Below are positions 28,155 through 36,164 of a DNA stretch of 64,000 nt, one piece after another. The position numbers and the translations under genes were made by a program. How positions within the stretch are numbered: position 1 is the first letter of the stretch; each line of letters opens with the position of its first letter. This stretch comes from an uncultured Eubacteriales bacterium. Its GTDB lineage: Bacteria > Bacillota > Clostridia > Lachnospirales > Cellulosilyticaceae. The notes below the pieces were generated by a model. It was not told the origin of the DNA, did not search any database, and saw nothing but the letters and a program-made list of their open reading frames with translations. The stretch is from the NCBI GenBank assembly GCA_900551325.1, contig URVM01000012.1, forward strand, positions 26,036 to 90,035. The letters run 5' to 3'.

Positions 28155-28216
28155 AAAAAGCTGCCTAAGTGTAAGATTAACCATTCAAGTGGTCTTGCAC
28201 TTAGACAGCTTTTTAT
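28155..28216 (+). terminator. Long hairpin terminator, AGCTGCCTAAGTG type
   Basis: AAAAAGCTG and CTAAGTGTAAGA pair with TCTTGCACTTAG and CAGCTTTTT, ending in a T-run. It resembles the hairpins at 5869 and 17919. Confidence 0.8.
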
Positions 28217-28354
28217 TTATATAATTAAGGTATAAAGTTTGAATATGGTAAACTAATTTGGTAAAATAAATTATAATATATTAAACATATGGACATATAA
28301 ATGTATAAAGAGTTGTTCATTAAATACAATATCTAAATCAAGAGGGGATTGGAA

Positions 28355-29638
28355 ATGAATAAAACATTGGAGTTGTATGATATTTATCCTAAAGTAGTGC
28401 CAGTACATAAGTGTAGTAAAATTACAATTAAGGCTATGGATTATAGTGTAAGACTAGAAGAGGGTAAAGACTATAGTGTTATGGTTTTACCTTTATGTGA
28501 GACTATTCAAGGAGAAGGGACACAATATCAGGTACATAAAGTAGTGGCAGTAGATAATACCCTTGTAGTAAGTCATATATTTGGAAATGAACAAGAATAT
28601 TACTTTAGGGTATTAGATGAAGAGGGAAAATCTATCGTTCAACTTTCTGTCTATGCATTAGAAGAAGATTTATATGAGTGTAGACCTTACAAAGGGGATC
28701 TTCACGTACATACTTGTTTTTCTGATGGTAGTGAATCACCTGAGTTGGTTGTTGCTAAGTATAGACAAGCTGGATTTGACTTTTTAGCCATTACAGACCA
28801 TCATCGTTATGCTCCGTCTTTAAGAGCTATAGATGCGTATAAAGATGTACCTCTTGCACTTAAATTATTCCCAGGTGAAGAAGTCCATGGACTAGATAAC
28901 CATATTCATATTGTAAACTTTGGTGGGGATTATAGCGTAAATAAGATTTTTCAAGATGACCCAGAACTTTATTATAAAGAAGTAAAAGCAATTGAAGAAA
29001 CGCTCAGCTGCCCAGAAGGTGTGAATGCTTTCCAATATGCATCATGTCTATGGGTTTATAATCAAATTAAGCAAGGAAATGGTTTAGGTATCTTTGCCCA
29101 TCCTCATTGGATTGCTAATGTGTACCATGTAAGAGATACAATGTCCGCTTATCAGATGGAAGAACAACCTTTTGATGCTTTTGAACTTATTGGTGGACAG
29201 TCAGTAAAAGAAAATAATATGCAACTGGCTTTCTATAATGAAATGAGAAAGAAATTAGGAAAAGAAATACCAATTGTAGGTAGTAGTGATTCTCATGGGG
29301 TTTTAGGTGGAAGACTTTTTGATGAAATGAAAACAGTTGTTATAGCAAAATCCAATGAGAAAAAAGATATCATTGAAGCAGTTAAAGCTTGTCATTCAGT
29401 AGCTATTGAACATTACAATGGTGAGCATTATAAAGTACATGGAAGCTATCGTCTAGTAAGTTATGTGATTTTCCTTATGGAAAATTACTTCCCATTACAT
29501 GATACTTTATGTTATGAAGAAGGGCGGGCAATGCTTGATTATGTAAGAGGTGAAGAAGAGGCTAAAGATATTTTGGCACTTACACAAGGAAGAACGGCTA
29601 AAATGCTTGGAAAGTATTTTGATAGATATGAAGGTTAA
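28355..29638 (+). CDS. PHP-domain phosphoesterase (CehA/McbA-like)
   Basis: A 427-residue protein. The N-terminal 105 residues form a beta-rich domain, then the PHP metal-binding motifs follow: GDLHVHTCFSDGSESP, DFLAITDHHRYAP, EEVHGLDNHIHIVNF, FAHPHW and SSDSHG. PHP enzymes hydrolyse phosphate esters with two or three metals; the substrate here is unknown. I chose the ATG at 28355, 7 bp after AGAGGGG, over a TTG at 28349 that abuts the ribosome binding site. It ends at a hairpin terminator (29656). Confidence 0.85.
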   Translation: MNKTLELYDIYPKVVPVHKCSKITIKAMDYSVRLEEGKDYSVMVLPLCETIQGEGTQYQVHKVVAVDNTLVVSHIFGNEQEYYFRVLDEEGKSIVQLSVYALEEDLYECRPYKGDLHVHTCFSDGSESPELVVAKYRQAGFDFLAITDHHRYAPSLRAIDAYKDVPLALKLFPGEEVHGLDNHIHIVNFGGDYSVNKIFQDDPELYYKEVKAIEETLSCPEGVNAFQYASCLWVYNQIKQGNGLGIFAHPHWIANVYHVRDTMSAYQMEEQPFDAFELIGGQSVKENNMQLAFYNEMRKKLGKEIPIVGSSDSHGVLGGRLFDEMKTVVIAKSNEKKDIIEAVKACHSVAIEHYNGEHYKVHGSYRLVSYVIFLMENYFPLHDTLCYEEGRAMLDYVRGEEEAKDILALTQGRTAKMLGKYFDRYEG

Positions 29639-29655
29639 AGAGATATAGAAAGTTT

Positions 29656-29688
29656 AAAAGCTGCCAACGGATAGATGGCGGCTTTTAT
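29656..29688 (+). terminator. Intrinsic terminator
   Basis: AAAAGCTGCC pairs with GGCGGCTTTT after the PHP gene. The following 160 bp up to 29851 holds only AT-rich sequence with no clear site. Confidence 0.75.
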
Positions 29689-29851
29689 TATTTGATTTTA
29701 AATTTATATTAAATGTAGTCTATAACTGGAGATATAGATAAAAAATAAGAGACTTAAAATCAAAAGAGAGTAATATTATCTACAGATAGGATATAGTATA
29801 AATATGATGAGGAATTTATATTTTTAAATTTATTGTACAAGGGGAGATATT

Positions 29852-30730
29852 ATGGAGATGGAGCAGATCGTAGAGAAGCTGGAAAGAGAGAGAAAAGCTA
29901 TCCATAAGATTAAGTTAGTAGGTTATGTATGTATACTTATAGGAGGGTATTTGCTTTTTTGGACAGGGTTAAAATGGTATTTATCAGTGATTTGTATCAT
30001 TGTAGGACTTGGTATCAAATCACATTCAACTAAGAAGAGAGAGGATTATATTGAAGCTTATAAAAATGAACTAGTAACTGAGATTCTGAAAGAGGAATTT
30101 GATGATGTTGTTTTTAAGCCTCATGTGGGAGTAAGTAAAGAGCAAATAGACAGGGGAAGTTTGGGGGATTATGGCAATAAGATGGTATCTAAGCATGCTT
30201 TTGAAGGCAGTTATAAAGGCATACCTTTTTTATTTTCTCATCTAACATGTATCGAACAAAGTAAAAAGAAAGACGAAGTAAGGGAGAAAACACTTTTTGA
30301 GGGAAACTGGATAAGTTTTGGGTTAGGGAAAGAGTTTACAGGCGAGGTGCAAATTCATCGTATAATAGAACTAAACTATAAGAGTTACCTAGAAAAGATA
30401 GAATTTGAAGATGTAAAATTTAACAAAGAGTTTAAAACTTATGCTACCAATGCCCATTTAGCTTTCTACCTTATTACCCCTCCTATGATGGAGAGGATTA
30501 AAAAATTAGGTGATCGTTCATTCATAAGTACGCTGGATTTAGACTTATGTTTTGAAAATGGGTGTTTACATACAATGATCAAAAGCTTGGAGATGAACGC
30601 TTTTGAACCTAATATTTATAGTAAGATTAATCTAGAAAAAGTTAAAGAAAAGGTAATAGGTGGTGTTTCGGCTATTAAGGATTATGTAGATTTGTTGGGA
30701 CTAGATAGTTGGGGTTATAAGGCTGTATAA
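29852..30730 (+). CDS. DUF3137 membrane protein
   Basis: A 292-residue protein with two adjacent hydrophobic segments at about residues 22-38 and 40-55, followed by a cytoplasmic-type beta-rich domain (KHAFEGSYKGIPFLFSHLTC and the later EFKTYATNAHLAFYLITPPMMERIKKL). This pattern, and its position just before a LemA gene, match DUF3137 proteins, which commonly neighbour lemA. The biochemical function is unknown. The downstream lemA start is 31 bp away, so they form an operon. Confidence 0.8.
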   Translation: MEMEQIVEKLERERKAIHKIKLVGYVCILIGGYLLFWTGLKWYLSVICIIVGLGIKSHSTKKREDYIEAYKNELVTEILKEEFDDVVFKPHVGVSKEQIDRGSLGDYGNKMVSKHAFEGSYKGIPFLFSHLTCIEQSKKKDEVREKTLFEGNWISFGLGKEFTGEVQIHRIIELNYKSYLEKIEFEDVKFNKEFKTYATNAHLAFYLITPPMMERIKKLGDRSFISTLDLDLCFENGCLHTMIKSLEMNAFEPNIYSKINLEKVKEKVIGGVSAIKDYVDLLGLDSWGYKAV

Positions 30731-30760
30731 ATAAAAATAAATTTAAAAGGGGAGATTGAG

Positions 30761-31303
30761 ATGGATACAACAGTTTTAGTAATAATAGGGGTAGTTGTGG
30801 TTTTAATTTTTTGGTTCATCCGTACATTAAATAGCATTAAAAGGTTGGAAGTAAAGATTGAAGAGGCATCTTCTGGTATAGAAGTGGCATTAGAAAAACG
30901 CTATGATTTACTAACCAATATGCTTAAAACAGCTAAAGGTTATGCAAAACATGAGAAGGAAACACTTGTTGAGGCTATACAATGTCGTAAAGGTATGAGT
31001 ATTGAAGAAATGAATGAGGCCAATACAAAGATGAATGCAGGCTTTGATAAAGTGTTTGCCCTAGCTGAGAGTTATCCAGAGCTTAAAGCAGATTCTGTAT
31101 TTGTGAACTTACAAGTGGCTGTAGCAGATGCTGAGGAACATTTACAAGCAGCAAGACGTGTGTATAATAGTAATGTTTCTACACATAACCAAAAAGTTGT
31201 AACCTTCCCTAATAGTATAATTGCAGGAGTTATAAGGGCAACTAAAAAAGAATTCTTTAAGGTAGAAGAAAGCAAACGCCAAAATGTGTCCCTAGACTTT
31301 TAG
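30761..31303 (+). CDS. lemA: LemA family protein
   Basis: A 180-residue LemA protein. A single N-terminal membrane anchor (about residues 5-21) is followed by a long helical domain with the typical LEVKIEEASSGIEVALEKRYDLLTNML, YPELKADSVFVNLQ and RRVYNSNVSTHNQKVVTFPNSI segments. The family is widespread and membrane-associated, but its molecular role is not established. It is co-transcribed with the DUF3137 gene. Confidence 0.93.
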   Translation: MDTTVLVIIGVVVVLIFWFIRTLNSIKRLEVKIEEASSGIEVALEKRYDLLTNMLKTAKGYAKHEKETLVEAIQCRKGMSIEEMNEANTKMNAGFDKVFALAESYPELKADSVFVNLQVAVADAEEHLQAARRVYNSNVSTHNQKVVTFPNSIIAGVIRATKKEFFKVEESKRQNVSLDF

Positions 31304-31427
31304 TAAATAAAATTATGATATTGATATTATAATTTGCTTGTTATAAACCTTTTTAGTAAGCTATAATAAAGATAATGATTTCGTACGCCAAGTCTAGATT
31401 TTACGAGCTTATTTAGGAGGATTACTC

Positions 31428-31847
31428 ATGAAGGAAAAAAACAGTGTAGATATAGCAAAAGCAGCTATTAATATGGCTATATCCTCAAGACAAGAAGAAG
31501 AAAAATTAGTAGAAGAGTTTAAAAAAGAAAACGTTTTAGCTGTAGCTGTTGATATTGGAGGAAACTTAAATGCTTCTATTCCAAAAATTATAGAAAGAGC
31601 ACTAGTCGCTTCTAAAAGAACAGGCATTATTAAAGATTATCATGTACATGACGGAGCGGTTGCAGGTGCAACTAGAGAGGCTATTATGCAAGTAGCAAAT
31701 AAAGCAAATGGACTCAATGTAGGTGGAAAAATTGGTATTGCAAGACAAGGAGAACATATAAGTGTATGTATCTTCCTAAGCATTGGCCTTCTTCACTTAA
31801 ATGAGGTTGTTATAGGACTTGGACATCGTTCTATTGGAAATATATAA
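31428..31847 (+). CDS. hutP: HutP-family RNA-binding antiterminator homologue
   Basis: A 139-residue protein matching the HutP family (hut operon positive regulator). The C-terminal half contains DGAVAGATREAIMQV, a histidine-bearing segment before it (YHVHDG), and VVIGLGHRSIG, where HutP proteins place metal-binding histidines. In Bacillus subtilis HutP is a hexamer that, with L-histidine and Mg2+, binds RNA with spaced NAG triplets and prevents termination. No histidine-degradation genes are present here. Instead it lies directly upstream of a promoter and a UAG-rich leader of an ABC transporter, suggesting local control. The ATG follows GGAGG. Confidence 0.85.
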   Translation: MKEKNSVDIAKAAINMAISSRQEEEKLVEEFKKENVLAVAVDIGGNLNASIPKIIERALVASKRTGIIKDYHVHDGAVAGATREAIMQVANKANGLNVGGKIGIARQGEHISVCIFLSIGLLHLNEVVIGLGHRSIGNI

Positions 31848-31858
31848 ATTTATAATAA

Positions 31859-31887
31859 TTGACAGAAGTGAAAAATATAGATATAAT
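31859..31887 (+). promoter_or_regulatory. Consensus sigma-A promoter of the long leader
   Basis: TTGACA at 31859-31864 and TATAAT at 31882-31887 with a 17-bp spacer are a perfect consensus match, starting 12 bp after the hutP stop. Transcription should start near 31894, leaving about 450 nt of untranslated leader before the gene at 32344. Confidence 0.8.
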
Positions 31888-31907
31888 TCACTTTAATAAT
31901 AAAATAA

Positions 31908-32170
31908 TAGTTATGTAGAATAGATTATGTAGATAATCTAAGTAGAGAGCAAACAGCATAAGGCTGCAAGCTAAAAGTAGATAGTATAAATAAAATAGTA
32001 GATTAGTAGATATTAGATAATAAATTAGTAGACAGTAGATTAGTAAATTAGTAAATAGTAGATTAAGTAGTATAGTAGAATTGTAGAACAGTAGTTTAAA
32101 GTAGAAAATGAAATGTAATTTAATCGTAGCACAGTAGTATAAGTAGGAGATAAGCTTAAATAGGCAATAG
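31908..32170 (+). promoter_or_regulatory. UAG-triplet-rich leader segment, candidate HutP binding array
   Basis: About 30 TAG triplets occur in 263 bases, densest at 31996-32104. Several neighbouring pairs start 7 bases apart (for example 32007/32014, 32029/32036, 32049/32056, 32161/32168), i.e. with the 4-base spacing known for HutP sites; others are 5 or 8 apart. NAG variants (CAG, AAG, GAG) fill some gaps. No open frame of note is present. The link to the upstream hutP is inference. Confidence 0.5.
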
Positions 32171-32263
32171 AGGACTATTCATAATTTGGATAGGTCTCTA
32201 GATTCGTGCCTCAAATATAGATCATCCTCTCCCTATAACTTTGTGGAGAGGATTTTTGTTTTT
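32169..32263 (+). promoter_or_regulatory. Attenuator: anti-terminator fold and intrinsic terminator
   Basis: ATCCTCTCC (32224-32232) pairs with GGAGAGGAT (32245-32253) before a T-run, forming a terminator about 80 bp before the ABC operon. AGAGGA at 32169-32174 can instead pair with TCCTCT at 32225-32230, closing a three-helix fold that contains CTATTC/GGATAG (32175-32193) and TCTA/TAGA (32197-32221). The two structures exclude each other, the arrangement of a riboswitch or protein-controlled attenuator. It matches no riboswitch class that I recognise, and has no T-box motif. Confidence 0.6.
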
Positions 32264-32343
32264 AAGCAAATAGTCTTACTTAACTATATAAACTTTGTTC
32301 TACATCTATATAAATTTTAAACAAATCTTAGGAGGATGGTAGT

Positions 32344-33342
32344 ATGGTAGGTAAAAAGTTACTTGCACTTAGTTCGATTTTAGTAAGCATGTCTTTATTT
32401 GTAGGGTGTGCTGGTAGTGGTACTGGTAGTACAAATGAAGGTAAGGCAGTAAATATAGGAATTACTCAAATTGCATCTCACCCAGCTTTAGATGCATCAA
32501 GAGAAGGTTTTCTTGAAGCTTTAGCAGAGAAAGGTTATAAAGAAGGAGAAAACTTAAATATTGAACTACAAAATGCAGAAGGAGATATCGCAACAGCTCA
32601 GCTTATCGCAACAAATTTTACATCTAGTAAAAAGGATTTAATTTTTGCTATAGCAACACCAGCTGCACAAGTAGCGTTTAATACAACAAAGGATATTCCA
32701 ATCATTGTAACTGCAGTAACAGATGCAAAAGAAGCAGGACTTGTACAGTCAAATGAAAAATCAGGTACAAATGTGGCAGGAACTAGTGACGCAGTACCAA
32801 TAGAGCAACAAGTAAAACTTATAAGAGATTTATTTAAAGATGCCAAGACAATTGGTGTTTTATACAATACAAGCGAGGTCAACTCTGAAATTCAAGTAAA
32901 TGATTTAAAAGAAGCAGCCAAAGCAAATGGCTTTGAAGTAGTGACTAAAGGAATTACAAGTGTAAATGATATTAGTCAAGCATTAGATGCTATCTTAGGA
33001 AGTGTAGATGTACTTTATACACCAGCAGATAATCTAGTAGCATCTTCAATGGCTATTATTGCTGCACAGGCTACAGATAAAAAAGTACCAGTAGTAGGAG
33101 CAGAAGAAGCTCACGTTCAAAATGGTGCTTTAATTACAGAAGGTATTAGCTACAAAAAGCTTGGCTATGAAGCAGGGCTTATGGCAGTTCAAGTATTAGA
33201 AGGAAGTAATATTAGTGAACTACCTGTAAAAAAATCAGAAGAAACACAACTTGTTATTAACGAAGACACCATGAATAAGCTCGCTATCACCATTGATCAA
33301 AGTATTATGGAGAGAGCTACACTTATAAAAGGAGGGGAATAA
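32344..33342 (+). CDS. ABC transporter substrate-binding lipoprotein, COG2984/TrpX-like
   Basis: A 332-residue lipoprotein. The signal peptide ends at lipobox FVGC (Cys22) followed by a Gly/Ser/Thr linker. The mature part has the two-lobed binding-protein pattern of the COG2984 family (GITQIASHPALDASREGFLEAL, VLYNTSEVNSEIQV, VDVLYTPADNLVASSM). Family members include predicted aromatic amino-acid binding proteins (TrpX), so an amino acid is a plausible ligand. It is the first gene of a three-gene importer with permease and ATPase, preceded by the attenuator leader. Confidence 0.92.
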   Translation: MVGKKLLALSSILVSMSLFVGCAGSGTGSTNEGKAVNIGITQIASHPALDASREGFLEALAEKGYKEGENLNIELQNAEGDIATAQLIATNFTSSKKDLIFAIATPAAQVAFNTTKDIPIIVTAVTDAKEAGLVQSNEKSGTNVAGTSDAVPIEQQVKLIRDLFKDAKTIGVLYNTSEVNSEIQVNDLKEAAKANGFEVVTKGITSVNDISQALDAILGSVDVLYTPADNLVASSMAIIAAQATDKKVPVVGAEEAHVQNGALITEGISYKKLGYEAGLMAVQVLEGSNISELPVKKSEETQLVINEDTMNKLAITIDQSIMERATLIKGGE

Positions 33343-33343
33343 G

Positions 33344-34222
33344 ATGACCTTCTTTTTAGGAACGCTAGAACAAGGACTTATTTTTGCTATAGGTGCACTC
33401 GGTGTATACATAACTTATACAATCTTAGATTTTCCAGACTTATCTGTAGATGGAACCTTTAGTTTAGGAGCTGCAATTACAGCAGCTCTTATATTAAAAG
33501 GTGTCAATCCTTTTGTAGCTTTAGGAGTAGCCTTTATAGGTGGAGCTCTTGGTGGACTCGCTACAGGTATACTCCATGTCAAATTAAAGATTACAAATCT
33601 ATTATCAGGAATTTTAGTTATGATTGGACTTTACTCTATTAATTTAAGAATTATGGGGCAGGCTAATCTTCCTATGTTTAATAAGGCAAATATATTTGCA
33701 AATGAATTACCAAAGGTAGCAATCATTGCTGTAATGGTTCTTATAGTTAAATTATTAATGGATTTTCTCTTTAAGACAAAGTTTGGTTTTGTACTAAGAG
33801 CTACAGGGGATAATGACACTTTAGTTACTTCACTTGGTGTAAGTAAAGGTACAATGAAAATAGCTGGACTTATGATTTCTAATGGTTTAGTAGGTTTAAG
33901 TGGGGCCATTATGGCACAGCATCAAAACTTTTCAGATATTACTATGGGAACAGGTTTTATAGTAGTAGCTCTAGCTTCTATTATTCTGGGCCAATCAGTG
34001 TTTAAGAAGAGTAAGTTTTTAAAAGGTACTACAATCGTTATTATTGGTGCTTTTTTCTATAAACTTAGTGTAAGTATTGCTCTTAATTTAGGTTTCCCAG
34101 CAACAGACTTAAAGCTTATTACATCTATATTAGTAGTGATTGCAATCGTAGCAAATAACGGTACTATATCCAATAAATTTAAGTCTCAAGTAATAAAGAA
34201 AGGGGAAAATTTACATGCTTAA
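33344..34222 (+). CDS. ABC transporter permease, COG4120 type
   Basis: A 292-residue permease with about eight to nine hydrophobic segments, of the branched-chain-like BPD_transp_2 group. The N-terminal ALGVYITYTILDFPDLSVDGTF segment is characteristic of the uncharacterised COG4120 permeases paired with COG2984 binding proteins. It begins 2 bp after the binding-protein gene and its stop overlaps the ATPase start by 8 bp, so the three genes are a tight operon. Confidence 0.92.
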   Translation: MTFFLGTLEQGLIFAIGALGVYITYTILDFPDLSVDGTFSLGAAITAALILKGVNPFVALGVAFIGGALGGLATGILHVKLKITNLLSGILVMIGLYSINLRIMGQANLPMFNKANIFANELPKVAIIAVMVLIVKLLMDFLFKTKFGFVLRATGDNDTLVTSLGVSKGTMKIAGLMISNGLVGLSGAIMAQHQNFSDITMGTGFIVVALASIILGQSVFKKSKFLKGTTIVIIGAFFYKLSVSIALNLGFPATDLKLITSILVVIAIVANNGTISNKFKSQVIKKGENLHA

Positions 34223-35009
34223 AATACAATCTATCCATAAAGGTTTTAACCAAGGAACAGTAAATGAAACAAATATCTTTAATAATTTTAATCTGAACAT
34301 TAACCAAGGTGACTTTGTAACAATCGTTGGGAGTAATGGAGCAGGTAAATCTACCCTTTTAAATATTATATCTGGTGCACTAGAGCCAGATGCAGGAAGA
34401 ATCATTCTAGAAGGAAAAGACATTACTAGATTACCAGAACACAGAAAGTCACAGTATATGAGTAGGGTATTTCAAGACCCAACTAAAGGTACATCACCTT
34501 CGATGACTATTTTGGAAAACTTATCACTGGCTGATAATAAAGGTAAGTGCTTTGGACTTTCTTTTGGAGTAAATAAAAAGAAAGTAGAAAGTTTTAAAGA
34601 ACAACTTTCTATACTTAATTTAGGTCTTGAAGATAAGTTAGATACAAAGGTAGGCTTACTCTCAGGTGGACAAAGACAAGCCTTGTCCTTACTTATGGCT
34701 ACTTTAAATACGCCAAAGATTCTACTTTTAGATGAGCATACAGCAGCTCTTGATCCTAAAACTTCAGAGACTATTATTAACCTAACAAATAGTATTGTTA
34801 AAGAAAAGAACATTACAACTATAATGATTACCCATAACTTAAATCATGCCATAGCCTATGGGAATAGACTACTTATGATGCATAGAGGGGAAGCCATTCT
34901 GGATATAAAAGAAAAAGAAAAGTGTTTCTTAACTAAAAATATGCTTATAGAAGAATTTAATAAAATGACTTTTAAAGAAGAACTATCAGACCGTGTCATG
35001 TTTGCATAA
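34215..35009 (+). CDS. ABC transporter ATPase, COG1101 type
   Basis: A 264-residue ATPase energising the importer. Walker A GSNGAGKST (about residues 38-46), signature LSGGQRQALSL, Walker B ILLLDEHTAALDP and the switch His in MITHNLNHA are all intact. The DEHTAALDPKT sequence is typical of COG1101 ATPases, which pair with COG4120 permeases. It ends 34 bp before a hairpin terminator. Confidence 0.94.
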   Translation: MLKIQSIHKGFNQGTVNETNIFNNFNLNINQGDFVTIVGSNGAGKSTLLNIISGALEPDAGRIILEGKDITRLPEHRKSQYMSRVFQDPTKGTSPSMTILENLSLADNKGKCFGLSFGVNKKKVESFKEQLSILNLGLEDKLDTKVGLLSGGQRQALSLLMATLNTPKILLLDEHTAALDPKTSETIINLTNSIVKEKNITTIMITHNLNHAIAYGNRLLMMHRGEAILDIKEKEKCFLTKNMLIEEFNKMTFKEELSDRVMFA

Positions 35010-35042
35010 GCTTCTAAAGATATAAAAATAAATAGAAATCAA

Positions 35043-35088
35043 AATGGAGCTTAGCACTAGAAATTAGTGCTAAGCTCCATTTTTGTGG
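35043..35088 (+). terminator. Intrinsic terminator of the ABC operon
   Basis: AATGGAGCTTAGCACTA pairs with TAGTGCTAAGCTCCATT, followed by T5. Its 3' arm and tail recur almost identically at 36116-36136, on the other side of the fold-back elements. Confidence 0.85.
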
Positions 35089-35151
35089 GGGCAAAAGATA
35101 CTTTTGGACCTTCTTTTAGAAAGAGATTTGAATTTGTTGTTTCTAAAGTCC

Positions 35152-35402
35152 GAATTACTGTCTCTTTTTAGTCCTCTTAGGTGTCAGGCTGGATGTAGCT
35201 CCTCCTTTAGCTTCCACTTTCGGTAGCTAAGAGGCTGTAAGTTCGGGGTCGTAAGAACGCCAGAAACTTGCTCCGCAGCGAACACCTGGCTAAGTGCCTT
35301 ACTTCCCCACTCACTAACAGCCTCTAAGCCACCTGCATAAGCCGCTTCCGGAGGAGCTACAGCCAGCCTTTTACCTACTGGATTTTCTAAGAGACAGGAA
35401 TT
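35152..35402. mobile_element. MITE-like fold-back element, copy 1
   Basis: A ~251-bp element with terminal inverted repeats GAATTACTGTCTCT / AGAGACAGGAATTC. Inside it a second inverted repeat, AGGCTGGATGTAGCTCCTCC (near 35187) and GGAGGAGCTACAGCCAGCCT (near 35350), and a third, GCTAAGAGGCTGT/ACAGCCTCTAAGC, allow the whole strand to fold into a long branched hairpin. It encodes no transposase. A second copy lies inverted at 35798-36047 and a partial third at 63850-63946. A structured non-coding RNA is the alternative explanation. Confidence 0.7.
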
Positions 35403-35797
35403 CTAGTCTACTTAGCCTCGATATTTATCTTCTTGTTAGGATATTCAAAGTGCATTTGCATAAAAATTTCTACAATAGTCTTTAGATACACTTATACACT
35501 TTATATATTAATGAAATGAATCACTTTACATGTTCGCCTTCAATATCATCTAGTGTTTTACTTATAATTTGTTTTTGCTCCTTATCTCTAATAATACATA
35601 TTATTCTATTTACACCCTCTACATTTTATTTTCCTACATTAACCTTATCTAGTTTATATCCAGTTCAAACTATGTTGCGTAAGTAGGTTTTGCTACTTAC
35701 TAGAATAACTTTAGTGGATAAAAAGGTGGGGGACACCTCTCTAATGACTTTTCATATAGGTGAGCTTAGAAATGTATTCTAATGAAGAAGTAGACTA
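35403..35797. other. Spacer between the two inverted elements, no gene seen
   Basis: About 395 bp of AT-rich sequence without a convincing open frame or ribosome binding site on either strand. It contains a short inverted repeat around AAGTAGGTTTTGCTACTT (near 35680) and a GGTGGGGGACACC hairpin (near 35726), but nothing resembling a transposase. Confidence 0.5.
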
Positions 35798-36047
35798 GAA
35801 TTACTGTCTTTAGAAGACTAGAAGAGGTGGAAGGATGGATGTGGCTACTCCGAAAGCTTCCTCATGAAGGTGAGCTTAGAGGCTGTTAACGAGTGGGTGA
35901 ACAGGGAACTTAGCCAGATGTTTGAAGCGAAGCAAGTTTCTGGCGTTCCTGTAATCCCTGAGTTTACAGCCTCTTAGCTGCCGGAAGGGAAAGCTGAAGG
36001 AGGAGTCACAGCCAGCCTGACACCTAAGTAGACTAATACAGTAATTC
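35798..36047. mobile_element. MITE-like fold-back element, copy 2 (inverted)
   Basis: The reverse complement aligns along its length with copy 1. It has the same termini (GAATTACTGTCTTT on the left; complement of GAATTACTGT on the right), the same TCTTAGCTGCCGGAAGG and GAACGCCAGAAACTTGC core (as reverse complement), and the same nested inverted repeats. The arms differ by many substitutions, several of which appear to keep pairing. Together the two copies make a large inverted repeat around 35403-35797. Confidence 0.7.
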
Positions 36048-36082
36048 GAATTTGAATCCAAAGACAGTTGTATAAATTCAAA

Positions 36083-36133
36083 AGGAGCTAACATTAGCTG
36101 ATTAAAACCAGCTAATGCTAAGCTCCATTTTTT
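36083..36133 (+). terminator. Hairpin with terminator features, near-copy of 35043-35088
   Basis: GGAGCTAACATTAGCTG pairs imperfectly with CAGCTAATGCTAAGCTCC, followed by T6. No gene precedes it directly. The GCTAAGCTCCATTTTT tail is shared with the terminator at 35043, so it may be a duplicated piece of the same terminator. Confidence 0.6.
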
Positions 36134-36164
36134 GTGTCGAAAATTTAATATGTGAATTGTAAGT

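Noticed and set aside
31908..32140. CRISPR or tandem-repeat array
   Set aside because: The TAG-rich segment has no constant repeat unit or spacers; it is only triplet enrichment.
31908..32170. TRAP (MtrB) binding site instead of a HutP site
   Set aside because: TRAP sites have (G/U)AG triplets mostly 2-3 bases apart in a regular series. Some triplets here fit, but spacing is mixed and the linked protein is HutP-like, not TRAP-like. It is kept only as a minor alternative.
31894..32343. T-box leader before the ABC importer
   Set aside because: TrpX-like importers are often T-box controlled, but no AGGGTGGNACCGCG-like T-box sequence or Stem I specifier loop is visible.
35403..35797. Transposase gene between the inverted elements
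   Set aside because: No open frame of useful length or DDE/HUH motif on either strand, so the pair is not a complete composite transposon.
35876..36094. 72-codon minus-strand open frame inside the fold-back element
   Set aside because: It lies within the palindromic repeat, is not preserved as a frame in copy 1, and has no ribosome binding site. The pattern is structural, not coding.
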